NCBI GenBank assembly: GCA_023055355.1
Contig: JALJCS010000038.1
Span: 4,650,001 to 4,714,000, forward strand
Reading direction: 5' to 3'
From: Agelaius tricolor
Lineage: Eukaryota > Chordata > Aves > Passeriformes > Icteridae
Length of the DNA stretch: 64,000 nucleotides
In this document: one piece after another, positions 1 to 12,500 of the stretch
How positions within the stretch are numbered: position 1 is the stretch's first letter
Layout: each line of letters opens with the position of its first letter
Program-made: the position numbers and the translations under genes
Notes under the pieces: generated by a model
Seen by the model: only the letters and a program-made list of their open reading frames with translations
Databases searched by the model: none
Told to the model about the DNA's origin: nothing

Positions 1-2232
1 GACCATATTAAGGAACACAAAATATTTCACCTATACACTTGGTAAGTTCTAAGAATTTTAATTTACTGAAGGATGTTTAGGGCAGGACATCTCTTATTCC
101 CCTTCTAAGAATCTACTGTAATAAATCACAGCACCTCAACAGTCACAGCTTCATCACTTCCATATTGCAGGAGGTCTTCCATAAGTCTGCAGTGTTATTT
201 TGGATCACACTGAAACTTGGCATGAAGCTCAGGCTCCTGACCCGCAGCAAAAAGTTAAACAAAATTGCTCGTTTGTTTTTAAAAGGGTCAGGAGGTTTCC
301 AGTTTCAGGCTCCTCAGTGTTTGGGGTGGAAGGGAACAGTATCTACAGTCACAACTCAGGGACATTCAGTATTCAACCCCTCTGCAAAGAATGGGCTTGA
401 TCAGAGACCTGTCAAAGATGCACTTTGTAAGCTGCTCTCTTCTGTTAGTTTATTACATATGGCCACATCCACAAAACCACATTTTTGGTCAAGAGATCAC
501 TACTTATATAGTGCTGACTCCCAACTACCTGCTTTCAAAAATATCTTTTATCTCCTGAGCTAACAAAAGGAAAATTACTGAATTCCCTGAAAGATAAAGC
601 AGACCATATGAATATATTCAGTGTAAAAGACAATCTCATTCCCACACTAATGGTAGGAGAAAAGAAACATGAAAGCAAAAATATTTTGGTTTTATCTTCA
701 TGCCTTTTATCATGATTTATCCAAACACCATCATTGTGACTGTGACAGTTGTTATTTCTAAAATATGAAGAACTATGAAATCTTAAGTGGAAAAGCATTT
801 TATAAGTTGCTAAAGTGTAAGCATGCAAAGATGAGTTCTGGATCAAATACATTCCTTAGCAGGCCAGTTTTGAAGGAATAAAGACTGCTGTTTAAAACAA
901 CCATCTTTAAACACAACTTAAAATTTTAGAAGTTATTTATTTAGCAACTATGAACAGTGTCAGGTTCCACAAAATTTGCTAAGACTGAAAATTCAACCAA
1001 ATTTTTAAAATTGTCGAAAACCCTCCAGTTACAGGAGGTTCTTATGTGCCTCCAAGGTGGGAGTCATGATTCTTTTCTCTTACACAAATTTAGACAACTG
1101 TGTTCTCTCTTCAGCCTTCTGGCCATCTGTAGAGATGAGGAGGTGTGTACAGATGTGGGCTTAGAGCAGAACAAGCTACTTCTCTGAGCTCATATTTTTG
1201 GCAGTCACCAATTTCACCCTCACCCACCAGAAGCAAAGAAGTTATCAGTTTTGTCTCCCCGCCCTTTTCCCAGTATTTGCCTTTCTTCCTGGCTTTTCTA
1301 GAACATTTGTCACCATATTTACCAGAGTACATTTATTACTGGTTCTAAAATAACAGTTTTGTGAGACAGGAAAACATTTCAGATCTTTATAGGGGGAGCT
1401 TTAGACATGAAGAAATGAAATTGTGTGGTAAGTCTGCAGCAGAACCTGAAAAGGGGCCAAATGCTGCCCTAATCAATACTTGCAGGTTAATTGCCAGACA
1501 TTCTTCACTGGAACACAGTGTTGCTCAGTGGCTGCTGTTGAAGAGTTTTACTCATTTCCAGTTTTGGAAGCAGTGCTCCCAGCTCTCCTACGCCCCATCC
1601 CCGCGTACCACGCTGCAGTTCAGCCCTGGTGATGCTCTTTAAGGTCACCCAAATGGCACAGCTGAGCACTTGAAAGGAACAGATTAAGTCTCTGCATGAT
1701 TGAAGACTTGGAGAGCATGACTGGGTAACCAAAGAAGCCCTAATCTATTTGCCAAGTCCAATTACCTAGCCATCAAATCAAGAGATCATGAAGCATTAGG
1801 ACACGGAGTAACTGCTCACCAAACAGTTTTAGCTCTTTGAAAAGATGACACTCACTGAGAGCCTATGATATGGAAAAGGCATCCTTCAAAGCACAGGTGG
1901 GGAGAAATCAGTTCTTGGACATTTATGTTGTCCCCTTCTCTTCTGTTGAGCTATACCAGGTATCAGAGTGCAGGGGAAGAGATTGGGATTGGAAGAGCAG
2001 TCCCAGTCAGAGAGTAGGAATCCAAATGTTCTGAGTCTGTGTCTGTTTCCTTGAAATCCCATCAAGTATCCTACTTACAGCCCCATGTTTGCTGTTTGTT
2101 CCATCATACCACAGCCCTCAGCCTTCCAGTGGCTGTGCCTGTTCTCCAGTACTCCACTCCCTGGAGTCACAGGCTGTACACCTACGGCTTCCCCTTCTAC
2201 TCCAGAGTCTTTTCCATTAAAGCAAATCCCCC

Positions 2233-2292
2233 CACATCAGACATACAGCAATCAGGCAGATTCTCACATCAGACATACAGCAATCAGGCAGA
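2233..2292. repeat. Short direct repeat, two 28-bp copies, period 32
   Basis: The segment at 2233-2260 recurs at 2265-2292; both contain CATACAGCAATCAGGCAGA. It is a local tandem duplication with no sign of a coding role. Confidence 0.85.
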
Positions 2293-5200
2293 GCAGAGAA
2301 GGAAAAGTAGAAGAGCATCAGGAGTGTCACAGAGCAAACTCAGCCCCCATACCTGGAGAAAAAGAACAAGTTTCCATATGCAAAGAGCTGCCCCTTTCAG
2401 CACAGCTGTATCAAAAGTAGGAATAAATTACTGATCTATCTCCTTGTCTTCATACTGGAAAATGGCTGTCTCCAGCCAGCCCCAGCATCAGTCACCCCTG
2501 TCAGAACATCACAGCTTCCTCAGCTGGGAAAACCAGCCACACAGGTTGGGCCACGGCCACCACTGCCACCACGGCCAGGGAAGGAACACCCCATAAATGG
2601 CTGTCATGGGCATTCAGCTTCCACACTGATCAAACCTTAGCACACGTTAGTCAGCATTTAACTGTAAAACAAACCACAGCAGTGATGTGGAACAGAGACA
2701 CCTCCAGCCCAGTCCCAGGGACCTTCCCTACACAGGGTGCCACCATTGGACCCTTGATGATCATGCTCCTGCTCTGTCAGAAATGCAGCACCAGCTGACT
2801 GCCATGGGGCAGCTAACTCAAATGCTTTTTATTTTCTTTGTTAATACAAGTTGCAATTTGTTTGTTGAATGGATCTATTCATACTCTCCAACATCATGTG
2901 TTTGGTCCAACTGGTCAGTGTCTTGCTAAGCAGGCTGTAAAAAGACCTTGTCAATCAAACACCTTTACTCAGGTATGTACCAGCTGGCAATTTTAAAACA
3001 TCACCTATTTCAACAATGGCAGCTGAATTCAGTGGAGTGCAGCTTGTTTCCTTGCTGAATTTTGTACAGTTTCTTTAGTGAGCAAGATACCATGTTTATG
3101 ATTTCATGTTAGTTCATGTTATGAAGAAAGATACCATGTTTATGGAGAGGGCTAAATTGGGACCCATGCTTTGGCTGCTACTTCCTAAAAAAAACCCAAA
3201 AAACCAGCCCTGCAACAAGTGAAAACAACTTTACGCCTCCTTCAAGATCAACCATAATTTACCACAAGCCTGTTATGGGACCTATCCCCTGCAAAATATA
3301 GACTAAAAGAGATGCATCAATTTCACAAGGTCAGTGGAACTATGGTAAACAATTTTTTGGCAAAATCTTGCTGGAAGGAATCAGCTGCTGTGTGCCCAAA
3401 AACCCCTGCCACAGCCTCAGGCCTCCTCAGCCTCTCAAGGGAGAGTTTTGCCCAAGCTCATTTCTGGAAGCACAAAGCGGCTGCACAGAGGTTGTGGGGC
3501 TGTGCTGGCCTTTCCACAAGGCAGATCCTGCCAGCTGAGAGCTAGGATTAGGGAACATTTGCTTTAGGGTCATCATCAACTGAGCCCAACAGCTCCAGAG
3601 GAACATTCCCCCATGGAACATCCTCCCCGTGTCTCAGGGAACACCAAAGACTCTTGAGGACCCAACACTTGAAGACGCTGTGCCAACACTCCAATCTGCT
3701 GTGCTGCAAGTAAAACAAGAAATGTGTTCAAAGTGTCTTCCCCCACAAGAATCAGAGGAAAAAGAGAAAAGTAAAAGGCCCTAAACTCAGCCTGCCCTTT
3801 TCTGCTCCTACCACCTACCAGGGGCAATTTCTATGGGGCAACACCTGTTTCTCACCATTGAGTTCATTTACTGCCAAGCCAAATGCCAAGTTCTGCTTTA
3901 AAATCTAAATGAATTCTGGTTCATAATATTTCTTCAAGTTTGTGACATCTCACAGCTACCCACGAGTAAGAGTGTTTTTCCCAACCAGATATTCAAACAT
4001 AAAATTTTTCAATAAAGACAATTTAAACTAAATGCACAAAAAGAACAAGAAGCAGCAAAATTTAATTTACTGGCATAGCCATACACACCCCAATTTTATT
4101 TTCTTTTTAAGCATACAATTAAGGGTAATTTAATTCCCCCGTGTAGGCATTACATGAAAGAGAAACATTATTGTAAGAAGAGCTCAGTACTGTTGGTACA
4201 CAAACCTTACGACAGATAAATTAGACCTTAGGAAAACAGCATATAATTTACATTTTGTTATGTCAATCACCAGGAGCATCTTAGGGCTCTGAAATAGCAC
4301 ACCAAACCACAACATAAGGGAACTAATGTAAATCAACACATGTGGCAGGATCACTCAAGTTTCCACAATCCAAAAGATCCCTAAAATGGATTTCATAAGA
4401 TTATTCCTCTTCAACATCCACTTACACCTTTAAGTTACCAAGAGGTTATGACAATATTTCACTACAGAAGAGTTACAAAGTTTTGCATTGTTATAGAAAA
4501 ATCAACGCCATAAGACCACAAGGGCATGGGGTTTGGTAATTAATCCCTGGTCTTTATTACTGGAGAAGCCAATGGCCAGATGTGCAGGTGGCCCAGAGAA
4601 ACAGCAGCCTGGCTCAGCTGCACACCAAACCCAGCCTTGGGTTAGTCCCACAGTTCTTGAGTTCAGCAGCAAAGGAGGGACAGAGCAGCCCAGGGCCGTG
4701 CTTTACATACCTTCACAAGCAGCAGAACAAATGACATAGCCTGATTTTGTTCTGGGGCTTCCCCTATAGCCAGCACCTCATCCACATTCTGACGCCACAC
4801 AGGAAATTAGAGAAGGGTCAGGATGTGCACTGCACAGCAGAGCTAGGAGCACAACACAACAGACCAGCGTGGGGTGGGCTCCGAGAATTCTGTCCCCTCC
4901 CATTCCATGATGACCAGAGTAAGAGGACTAGAAACATGAGGTAATTTAGCTACTAAATAAAGTCTATAAAAACCAGAGTGCAAGATGTTTACTCACTCCT
5001 ATCATTCCTAAGAATTGCTCTGCAGGTTTTTTGTTAAGGGACATGAATTGAGGTTTTCAAAGAAGCTAAATAGGAACACTGTCCCTCTGTGAGCTGACAC
5101 TGACACGAACTGTGACACTGTTTTCTGTCATCCGTGCTCAGTGAAAAACTTGCACATAAGAAGGAAAAACTACACAAGTGCCAAGAACTGCAGAAGAACA

Positions 5201-6117
5201 ACTGGAAAAAATACTGTCTTTGGCCTTGTAGCTTATATCAATTATTGCTTTTAACAAAAGATACCAGCAATGCCTTTCAGGTAAGGCTTCTCCTTCCAAA
5301 AATATCAAGTACAAAGTTTCTGTTTGTCAAATCACACTGCAATTCAACAAACATAGTCAAACTATAGTTTCTACAAAAGGGTTTGTATTTTTCTGTTCTT
5401 TAAATCTCTTAACAGTTTTTTCATATCACTTTAAACAGGAATTTTCCTTTTGATTTCCTCACTGCAGCATATTCAGCAGCAAAGCAATCTGCACTTGCCA
5501 ATACTGCTGGGCTACAGCAAATCCAGGACACCACACCAGCCAAGTGCTCCTCATGTGGCTGCTCAGAAAAGTCCTCGCTCCCTAGCACAGTACAAGGTAA
5601 GGCACAGACCCCAGAATGCTGAGCTCTGCTCTTGGCATGGTGAGAGACACCATAAACCTGAACTGCCCAGGAGCTGGAGGTGAGCCCAGAGAGGTGCAGG
5701 CTGACCCTGTGCATCCTCACCCCCAGCATCTCCCTCAGCTCAGATCATCTCAGCAGCTCCCTCCACCTGCCCCAGCATCCCTCACCCAGCCCAGTCTGTA
5801 AATACACAAAGTGCCACTGTTCTGCCCTTTCCATAGTGATACTGGGGCACATTGGCCACTCCAGGTGTATGTCCCTCACCCCAGGACACAGTTCCATGCT
5901 TTAACAGACACTTCACCAAGCATGTTCACGGTGGCTTTTCACACACTCAGAAGCTTGTTAACCAGCCAGAGCCTTTCCCACTCTCCCTTTCCAGCCATGG
6001 ATATGCTCTTCAAAGAGCTCTATTTACATGCCAAGCTACAAAGCAACGTGGAAAAACTGCAGCTTTTATGATTCTACAGTGAGGTTTTTCACAACATGAA
6101 GCAGCTTTTTAGACTAC

Positions 6118-6179
6118 TTTTTTTTTCTTTTTTTTTTTTTTTTATTTCCAAACAAGATTTCACAGTTCAAAAAAAAAAA
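6118..6179. repeat. Poly-T tract followed by a poly-A run
   Basis: A T run of about 26 bases with one C (6118-6143) is followed 25 bases later by an 11-base A run (6169-6179). The two could pair as an inverted repeat, but low-complexity slippage is the simpler explanation. Confidence 0.8.
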
Positions 6180-6584
6180 TCTCAGTCCACCCACAGGCTT
6201 TTGAGGAACATTAACAGAGGGGCTTCAAAAGAAGAGAGCTCTGCGACCTTAAGCATTGCATTCTGAATGAACATCCATGGAAAAACTGCGTACAAGGAAG
6301 AAACAAGAGTCACCAAAACCCACATATCCACCACAGTTTAAACTACTTCTCCCATGTTTAGGTCTGTCATGGCTTGCCTTATGCCATCTTCTGTTGTACC
6401 CTTCCAACTGCTTACTGTCTTCTCATTTACTTCTGAGCCTTTGTTTTGAAACCAGCTCTGTCTGAAATTCCTTCTCAGGCAAGCCACAAAGCTGTGTTTG
6501 GTCACTTTCTCAGCAACACTGACACCAGCTACCCCTGGGGCGCCCCCAGCCCCCAACACACAGGTATTTATTTCTATGTGGAAT

Positions 6585-6684
6585 CTTTCTCCAGTTCCCC
6601 AAGAAATCCAGTCCTACTCCATTTCCAAATCAAGTCCTAGCCTTTCTCCAGTTCCCCAAGAAATCCAGTCCTACTCCATTTCCA
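6585..6684. repeat. Direct repeat, two 43-bp copies, period 57
   Basis: 6585-6627 and 6642-6684 are essentially identical, including CAAGAAATCCAGTCCTACTC. This is a local tandem duplication in non-coding DNA. Confidence 0.9.
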
Positions 6685-8169
6685 CCTCGTATTTAGCCTG
6701 TCAAGCACACAAAGCTAGAACTGGCACTCTATCACCGTCTTCTTTGTGCAGAGATGAAAAATGCTGCCAATAGTTCAGCAGAAACAATGAGTCTGGATCA
6801 ACAGCCCATGCAAAGAAAGCCCTTTGTAAAATCAGGACTAACCAAACTTGCAAGACTAAAGATTCTCTTTGAACCACACATGCCAAAGCAGCACCAGACT
6901 GGCACCACCAGTGATGGGATTCCGAGGAACAGGGCACTGCAAACATCACTGTCAGCAATCCTACCCTCTCTCCTCCACATCTCTCCCTGCATTCTACGTA
7001 ACATGGAGCAAAGGAAAATGGTTGGAAGGCTCCAGACAGAAGAAAATTATACATGCCAAGAACTTCCAGAGACAAGTCTAACTTCCTGAAAATGACCAGG
7101 AATTTAGTAGAAGCTACAGCCAGCTGCAGTCTGCTGACACAGATTTCTCCTTCCTCTCTACACTGGCAGGAAATAAGCACAGCCCAGCTTGCACACCTTC
7201 CATGGGAGAGGTGGGCTTCTTCAATCCTTGGAAAATGCTTTTGCTTTTCAGAGAGAGAACAACGACCTTGAGCAAACACAGGAGCACAGCAGGGCAGCCT
7301 CTCCAGAGACACTGCCGGCCTTCCTCACTCCCCATTCCTAAAGTTTTGTTCTAAGGCCTCCCCTCCAAGCAGCCAGCGCTGCTCCATACTCCTTCCTTCC
7401 TTCCTCTCTGCCACCACGGCTGCTTCCTACAGGTCTCAAAAATGGTTACCACGTCTTTAAAAATCAAAGAAGACTAGACCAAATAGTCCTTTCTTCTCCA
7501 TTCTTTTTAAAGATGTTAAAGTATTCTGCATGAATGGAGGAAGTTATTTTAATTTTCTGTCTTTACCCTAGAAGGCCAGGCTTCAAATGTTTGCTAGAAC
7601 ACAAGTATTTTAATTTAAGTTAAACAGCCCAGCTATTTTAATTAACTTACAGTTTCATAAACATTTTTTGGAACTGGAGACCTGAAATATGTGATGTTCT
7701 GCACAATAATGCCCATTTAAATCTTTCTTTGCTTTAACCACATTTAGCCTTTCTGAGTTTTCACGACAAAGTACGATAAAACTTTTAAAAACTGTTAACA
7801 AACTAGAGGACACAGATACAGCAAATAATTAATTCCAGTGTATCTAGGACCCCCTACATTATAAATTTTCTCTTCTGCCATACCCTGCACAGGAGCTGCT
7901 TGGAATGCTCACTCTCTTCTTTCTGTAAATCACAAGGCAGCATTTTCAGAGCCACGTAAATAAATAATAAGACATTTACCCAGATAATGCATATTTCCAC
8001 TTTGACTCAAAACTCAAGTTTTGCTCTACTCATGTGACTCCCTGGTTATCCCTTCCACGCCCTCACTTCCAGAAGGGATAGCGGGTTAATGATTACAAAA
8101 TCCAGTGCAAAGCAAATACAGAATGAAAGAGGAGGAAAAACCCAAACAAACGGTGGACCATAACACTGA

Positions 8170-9530
8170 GGAGCGTGCTCGGAGCAGGAGCCGGCCCGGA
8201 GGGACTCGGCTGCCCCGCGGGGCCGGGGCGCGGAGGGCGCTGCACCGACCGCACCGGAGCGAACTTCGGGCCGAGCCCCGAGCCCGGAGGGAGCCGCCCA
8301 GCGCGCACCTGGCCGGGACCGCCCGGGGACACCGCGCAGCGCCCCGGCCCCGCCGCACCTGCGCGCCCCGCGGACAGGTACCGAGGTACCGCGGCCCCGG
8401 ACCGTCACCGCGCCCCCGGACAGGTACCGCGGCCGGCGGAGGGGCGGCCCCGCGCCTCTCCGAGCCCCGCACCCCTCCCCGCCGCCCCCGCCCGCGGCCC
8501 CGCGGGGCGCGGAGCCCCCCCCCTCGCCCACCGCGCCCCTCCGCGCGCGCAGCAGCGCCCCCCGCCCCGCGCCGCCCCCCGCGCCGTGTCCTGCCCTTGC
8601 CTCCTGCCCGCAGTGCCCGGTGCAGTGGGAGGAGCGGTGCCCCGGGGACGGGCCGCCCGCCGCCCCGACCCCTCCCTGCCGCCCGCCCGCCTCACCCCGC
8701 TCGGCGCCGGCCCCGGCGCTGCCCCGCGGCCCCGTCCCGGCTCCGCGGCCCCGTCCGGCTCCTCCGGCTCCGCAGCGCCGAGCGGGGCTGCGCACGTGAC
8801 CGCGCCCCGCGCCCCCATAGGCTGCGGCTGCCGGGCAACGCGCGCCCGCCCCTTCCCTGCACCTGAGAGCGCCCTACGCCAACTGCGTACGGGGCGCCGC
8901 GCCGCCCTGCGCCGGCTCCGTAGCGCCGCGGACCCGGCCGTTTCCTGCAGGCCGGCGCAGCCTTACGGAATCGGCGTAGGGCGCGCTCGGCCCGCCCGGC
9001 TCCCCACCTGCGGCCGCTGCTCCCCGCGCAGCCCGCGCGGTCCCGCCCGCCGCCTGGGGAGCGGCGCTGCCGCTCGGGGCGCTCCGTGGCCGCGCGGTGC
9101 GGGAGCGGTTGAGCCGCACCTGGAAACGCCGCTTGCGTAGAGCCCCTCCGAGAGGTCGGTGTGTGTTACGGACTCTCCGTAATGTCGTCAGCGCGGGCGC
9201 CGCACCTGAGGGCTCCCGCCGCGCTAACGGCGTAGGCGCGAGCGTGCCGGGCGCAGAGTGCGCAGCGCTGAGGGCACGGGCTGGGCAGGTGTGTGAGGGC
9301 AGGGCTGGCCTGGCCCCGGCCGCGCTCGGGGCTCCGAGGCGGGCACCGGTAACGAGGCGGGCACCGGTAATGCGGCGGCACCGGCGCTACAGCGACCCCG
9401 GCCCCCGCCGCGAACGGGAATAGCTCCGGCAGCCCCGGCCCCGCCGGCTGAGGGGGGCGCCGGGCGGGCCCGGGGGCAGCGCTGAGGGGAGGAGGCCGGG
9501 CATGGGTGCGGCAGGACCTCGGCCCCTCAC
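8170..9530. promoter_or_regulatory. Large CpG island, likely promoter of a neighbouring gene
   Basis: Very high G+C with dense CpG starts abruptly after AT-rich sequence near 8.17 kb and ends near 9.53 kb. It contains GC-box-like strings and many potential splice donors on both strands, for example CAG followed by GTGGGG read on the minus strand near 9.0 kb. Long open frames run through it in several frames, as expected of GC-rich DNA, and none looks like a protein. It is probably the promoter and untranslated first exon of an adjacent gene. Synteny recalled from human suggests a leftward STRBP, but no STRBP coding sequence is visible to confirm this. Confidence 0.75.
9335..9370. repeat. 18-bp tandem repeat, two perfect copies, in the CpG island
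   Basis: CGAGGCGGGCACCGGTAA occurs at 9335-9352 and immediately again at 9353-9370. It lies at the right edge of the CpG island and could affect factor binding there. Confidence 0.9.
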
Positions 9531-12500
9531 GCAGCGCCCGACCTTGGAGGCTTTAACATCCCGCTGCCAAATCCGAAGCAGTGCAGGAAGAGCAGGTTCA
9601 CAAAGTGAGTTGAGGAATAGAGTTTCCATGTGAGGAATTGAGCTCCTTGTGGAATCCTCAGTGACAGAGGACAAATCAAGGCACTTTTCGTGTTGTGTTT
9701 GGGCAGGTTGGGCTGCACAAGCAGTGTGATGGCCAATGATTTCCATCTTTCTCTTCTAGAGATCAAGACAAATGGGTTTAAGTTAGTTTTCAGCTCCGTG
9801 CAATAGTTCTTCCCAATCCCAGACAGGTGGCACAGTTCTAGAGCACATGGGCACTGCAGTGGAGGTGGAGAGAGCTCGCAGAGCTGATGATCATCGCGCT
9901 TCAGAGCAGCCCTGACCAGCAGAACCTTTAGGTATGAGGAGAGGGTTGAGTCTGATGGATTTTCTTTCTTCTATGTATGTGTGTTACATAGAACAGTTAC
10001 AGAACTTCAAAATCCTTCAGCGTTCCATGTGCTTCAACACTCAAATGGCCAATATAGTCACTTGAGTGCTTTAGAAATTCTGCCAGATTTTCTAGGTTAA
10101 GTGCCTTTTTGAACTCAGCTTCTAGCATACATGTGCATGGCAATCATATTCAATATCACTTTTAATACTTTTCAAAACTGATTTTATACAGGCTGTGAAG
10201 ATGAAAGACTAGGGAGCTCTATTCGAAAATAATCAGTACACAACGTGCTGTGCTGAAGCAGCCCCCGAGGGAACTTTGGCCGAAGATTGTAGGATCAGGA
10301 GATTTGTGGTGCTAAAGTGAAACAGTAACTTTCATTCAAAAGAGTGATTTCAGCATTAGAGTGGAAGTGGAAAGCACGTGTGCATTAATAACTTTCCATG
10401 CAGGGAGAGGTCCACCTTGTTCCAATTAGACTTACATTTTGTGTACTCCTTTGCAAGCCTATGGCTGAAATGTCACCCTGGTTCTGAACAGTCAGACATT
10501 GCTCTGCCTTTGTAACAGACTTTTATCTTGTCATGTTTGAGGATTGAAAGGAGAAACAAATACGAAGAATCTCAGTTACTGCTTTCATCTCTTGTATAGA
10601 GAGATTTCAAAGCGATGAATGAATTTAGCCAAATCTCCTGTGTGACCTTAAAATATTAGTGTGGGCCTTGAAAAGAGGCAGAAGATAATAGCTGGAAATC
10701 AAGGACTGGTCCAAGGACTTAACATAAGAACAGTTTTATTTGAAATTGATTGCATCAAATAGAGACACATCACAAATACGGCCTGGAGAAAGGCTGCTGG
10801 GTGGATGGAGGGATGGGAAGAGCAGCTGTGGAATGAGTGGCTGTGCAGTGCAGCTGGAAATGTAGTGAGGAGGGAAAAATCTGCAAGAGATGGCACCTCA
10901 GGTAGTGAAGTTATTGCAGAGGTACAAGAAAGATGTTTTCAGCTGTGGTCTGAGTGAAATCTTGAATTTTTCTGTTGAGTTCTCCCTTGGGCTAATGATT
11001 TGCCAAGGGCAAAAACACAGAGGAAAGGGGATTGATGGATTAATTTAGAGTACAGGGGATTGGAAGAGCTTTGGCGCTGCAGTACAAGGATATACATTTA
11101 ACAAGGAAAAGAGCATCTGAGGCTTGGAAAAAAGTTAACATCTGTCTTTAGGCTTCATGGAATGAAAAGAAAGAAAATTGAATTCATAGCTCTAAGTATA
11201 GTCAATAAAAGACAGGGATTGAATTGTACCAAAGGCAACATGGAATTAAGAGTTACCTTGGTGAAAGTTGAAGTAATTAACAATAATTATGCTCTTTCTT
11301 GGGACAAAATACTGGCGTAGAAAGAATTATTTTTTAAAATATGCAACTACAATGGAAATAATGTGTGTTTCCCACAGATTTTTCCATAGAAATAACTAAG
11401 ACGTTGTCACGTGTGCTTGAATGTCACCTGCACCCTCAGGCAAACGAGGGGCCCTCGGCAAGGCGTTGCTGGCTGGTGCCGGTGTGAGGGTTGGAGAGAG
11501 GCTGGGCAGGGCCTGTGCAGCAGGGACGGGCTCTGGGGGCTGCAGTTCTGCCCAAATGCTGCCCTGAGCACTACGTGGCCATTAGCTACAGGACAGGGGA
11601 AAGCCCGAAGTGAGCAAGGATGAAATGCAGCCTGTCAGGTTTCAAGTGTTTGGTATTGTTTACACACAAATGGGAATGCTCCTGTAGTGCCCGAGGGAAG
11701 AGGGATTTCTTTCTTGTTATAACTCAGAAATCTCTGTTTGAGACTTACCATTGTCCAGTGACCCAGTTTTTTATGGGTTTCAAATTCTGCCTTTAGACAT
11801 ATACTAAAGTTAATGGGGTTTGTGCAAAGATAGCTGAGGACAGAATTCAAATTGCAAAAAATAACTTTGTGTGCATGTCTTCTAAAAACCTTAATAGAAA
11901 AAGCTCTCTTTACATGGGAAATTAGTCTCATAAGATTGATATAGCAAAGAGTTTTATTTTGAAAAATCCTTACAAGATCTGTATTAATTTTTATTTTAAA
12001 GTGTATCTCAGGCATGGAAGGGAGAGAATCAAGCAGATAAGTATCCAGTGTAGAGGATACTTAAAAACTGAGAATTTGTGCTGCAAAACAAAAGATGATA
12101 TGATTTATGCTGGCAGTCATTTGTGTACCTAACTCTTCACCAAGTTTTACACAGTGCTTGCTACTATCTGTTGCAACCCTGAATTCTCTGACTTTGAGCT
12201 AGAGCAAAGGAGATAAAATGGTACTGGAGGAAAATTAGACACCAGGAGAGGAAGAATCACACCACAAAATGTGCACAGGGCTCCTCAAGTCCCAGAGCAG
12301 GCTCTGCAGGGTAACATTTCAGAGATCTTTTAAGCAATAGGGATGAGGATCAGCTTGAAGAGCAAGCAAAACTGGAACTAAGGAAATGGGAAATACTTTC
12401 AGGTTATGACTAATGCAATTATTAGAGCGGCTACTGAAGGCACTGTGGTGGATTTAGCCTCAAATAAGAACAGAAGTTATGCCATGTGTGATTGATTCCA

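Larger units (their letters stand above)
1..8040. other. Non-coding AT-rich region, no gene seen
   Basis: No open frame here resembles a known protein, and none is framed by convincing splice sites that extend a family. The stretch is AT-rich with small local duplications and a T-rich tract, annotated separately. Because the CpG island to its right probably drives a leftward gene, this region may be the first intron of that gene. That is inference from position only. I see no rRNA, tRNA or transposon signature. Confidence 0.6.

Noticed and set aside
8046..9140. Long open frames on both strands in the CpG island (up to 321 codons)
   Set aside because: They are Arg/Pro/Ala/Gly-rich, open in several overlapping frames at once, and have no domain: the expected by-product of high G+C.
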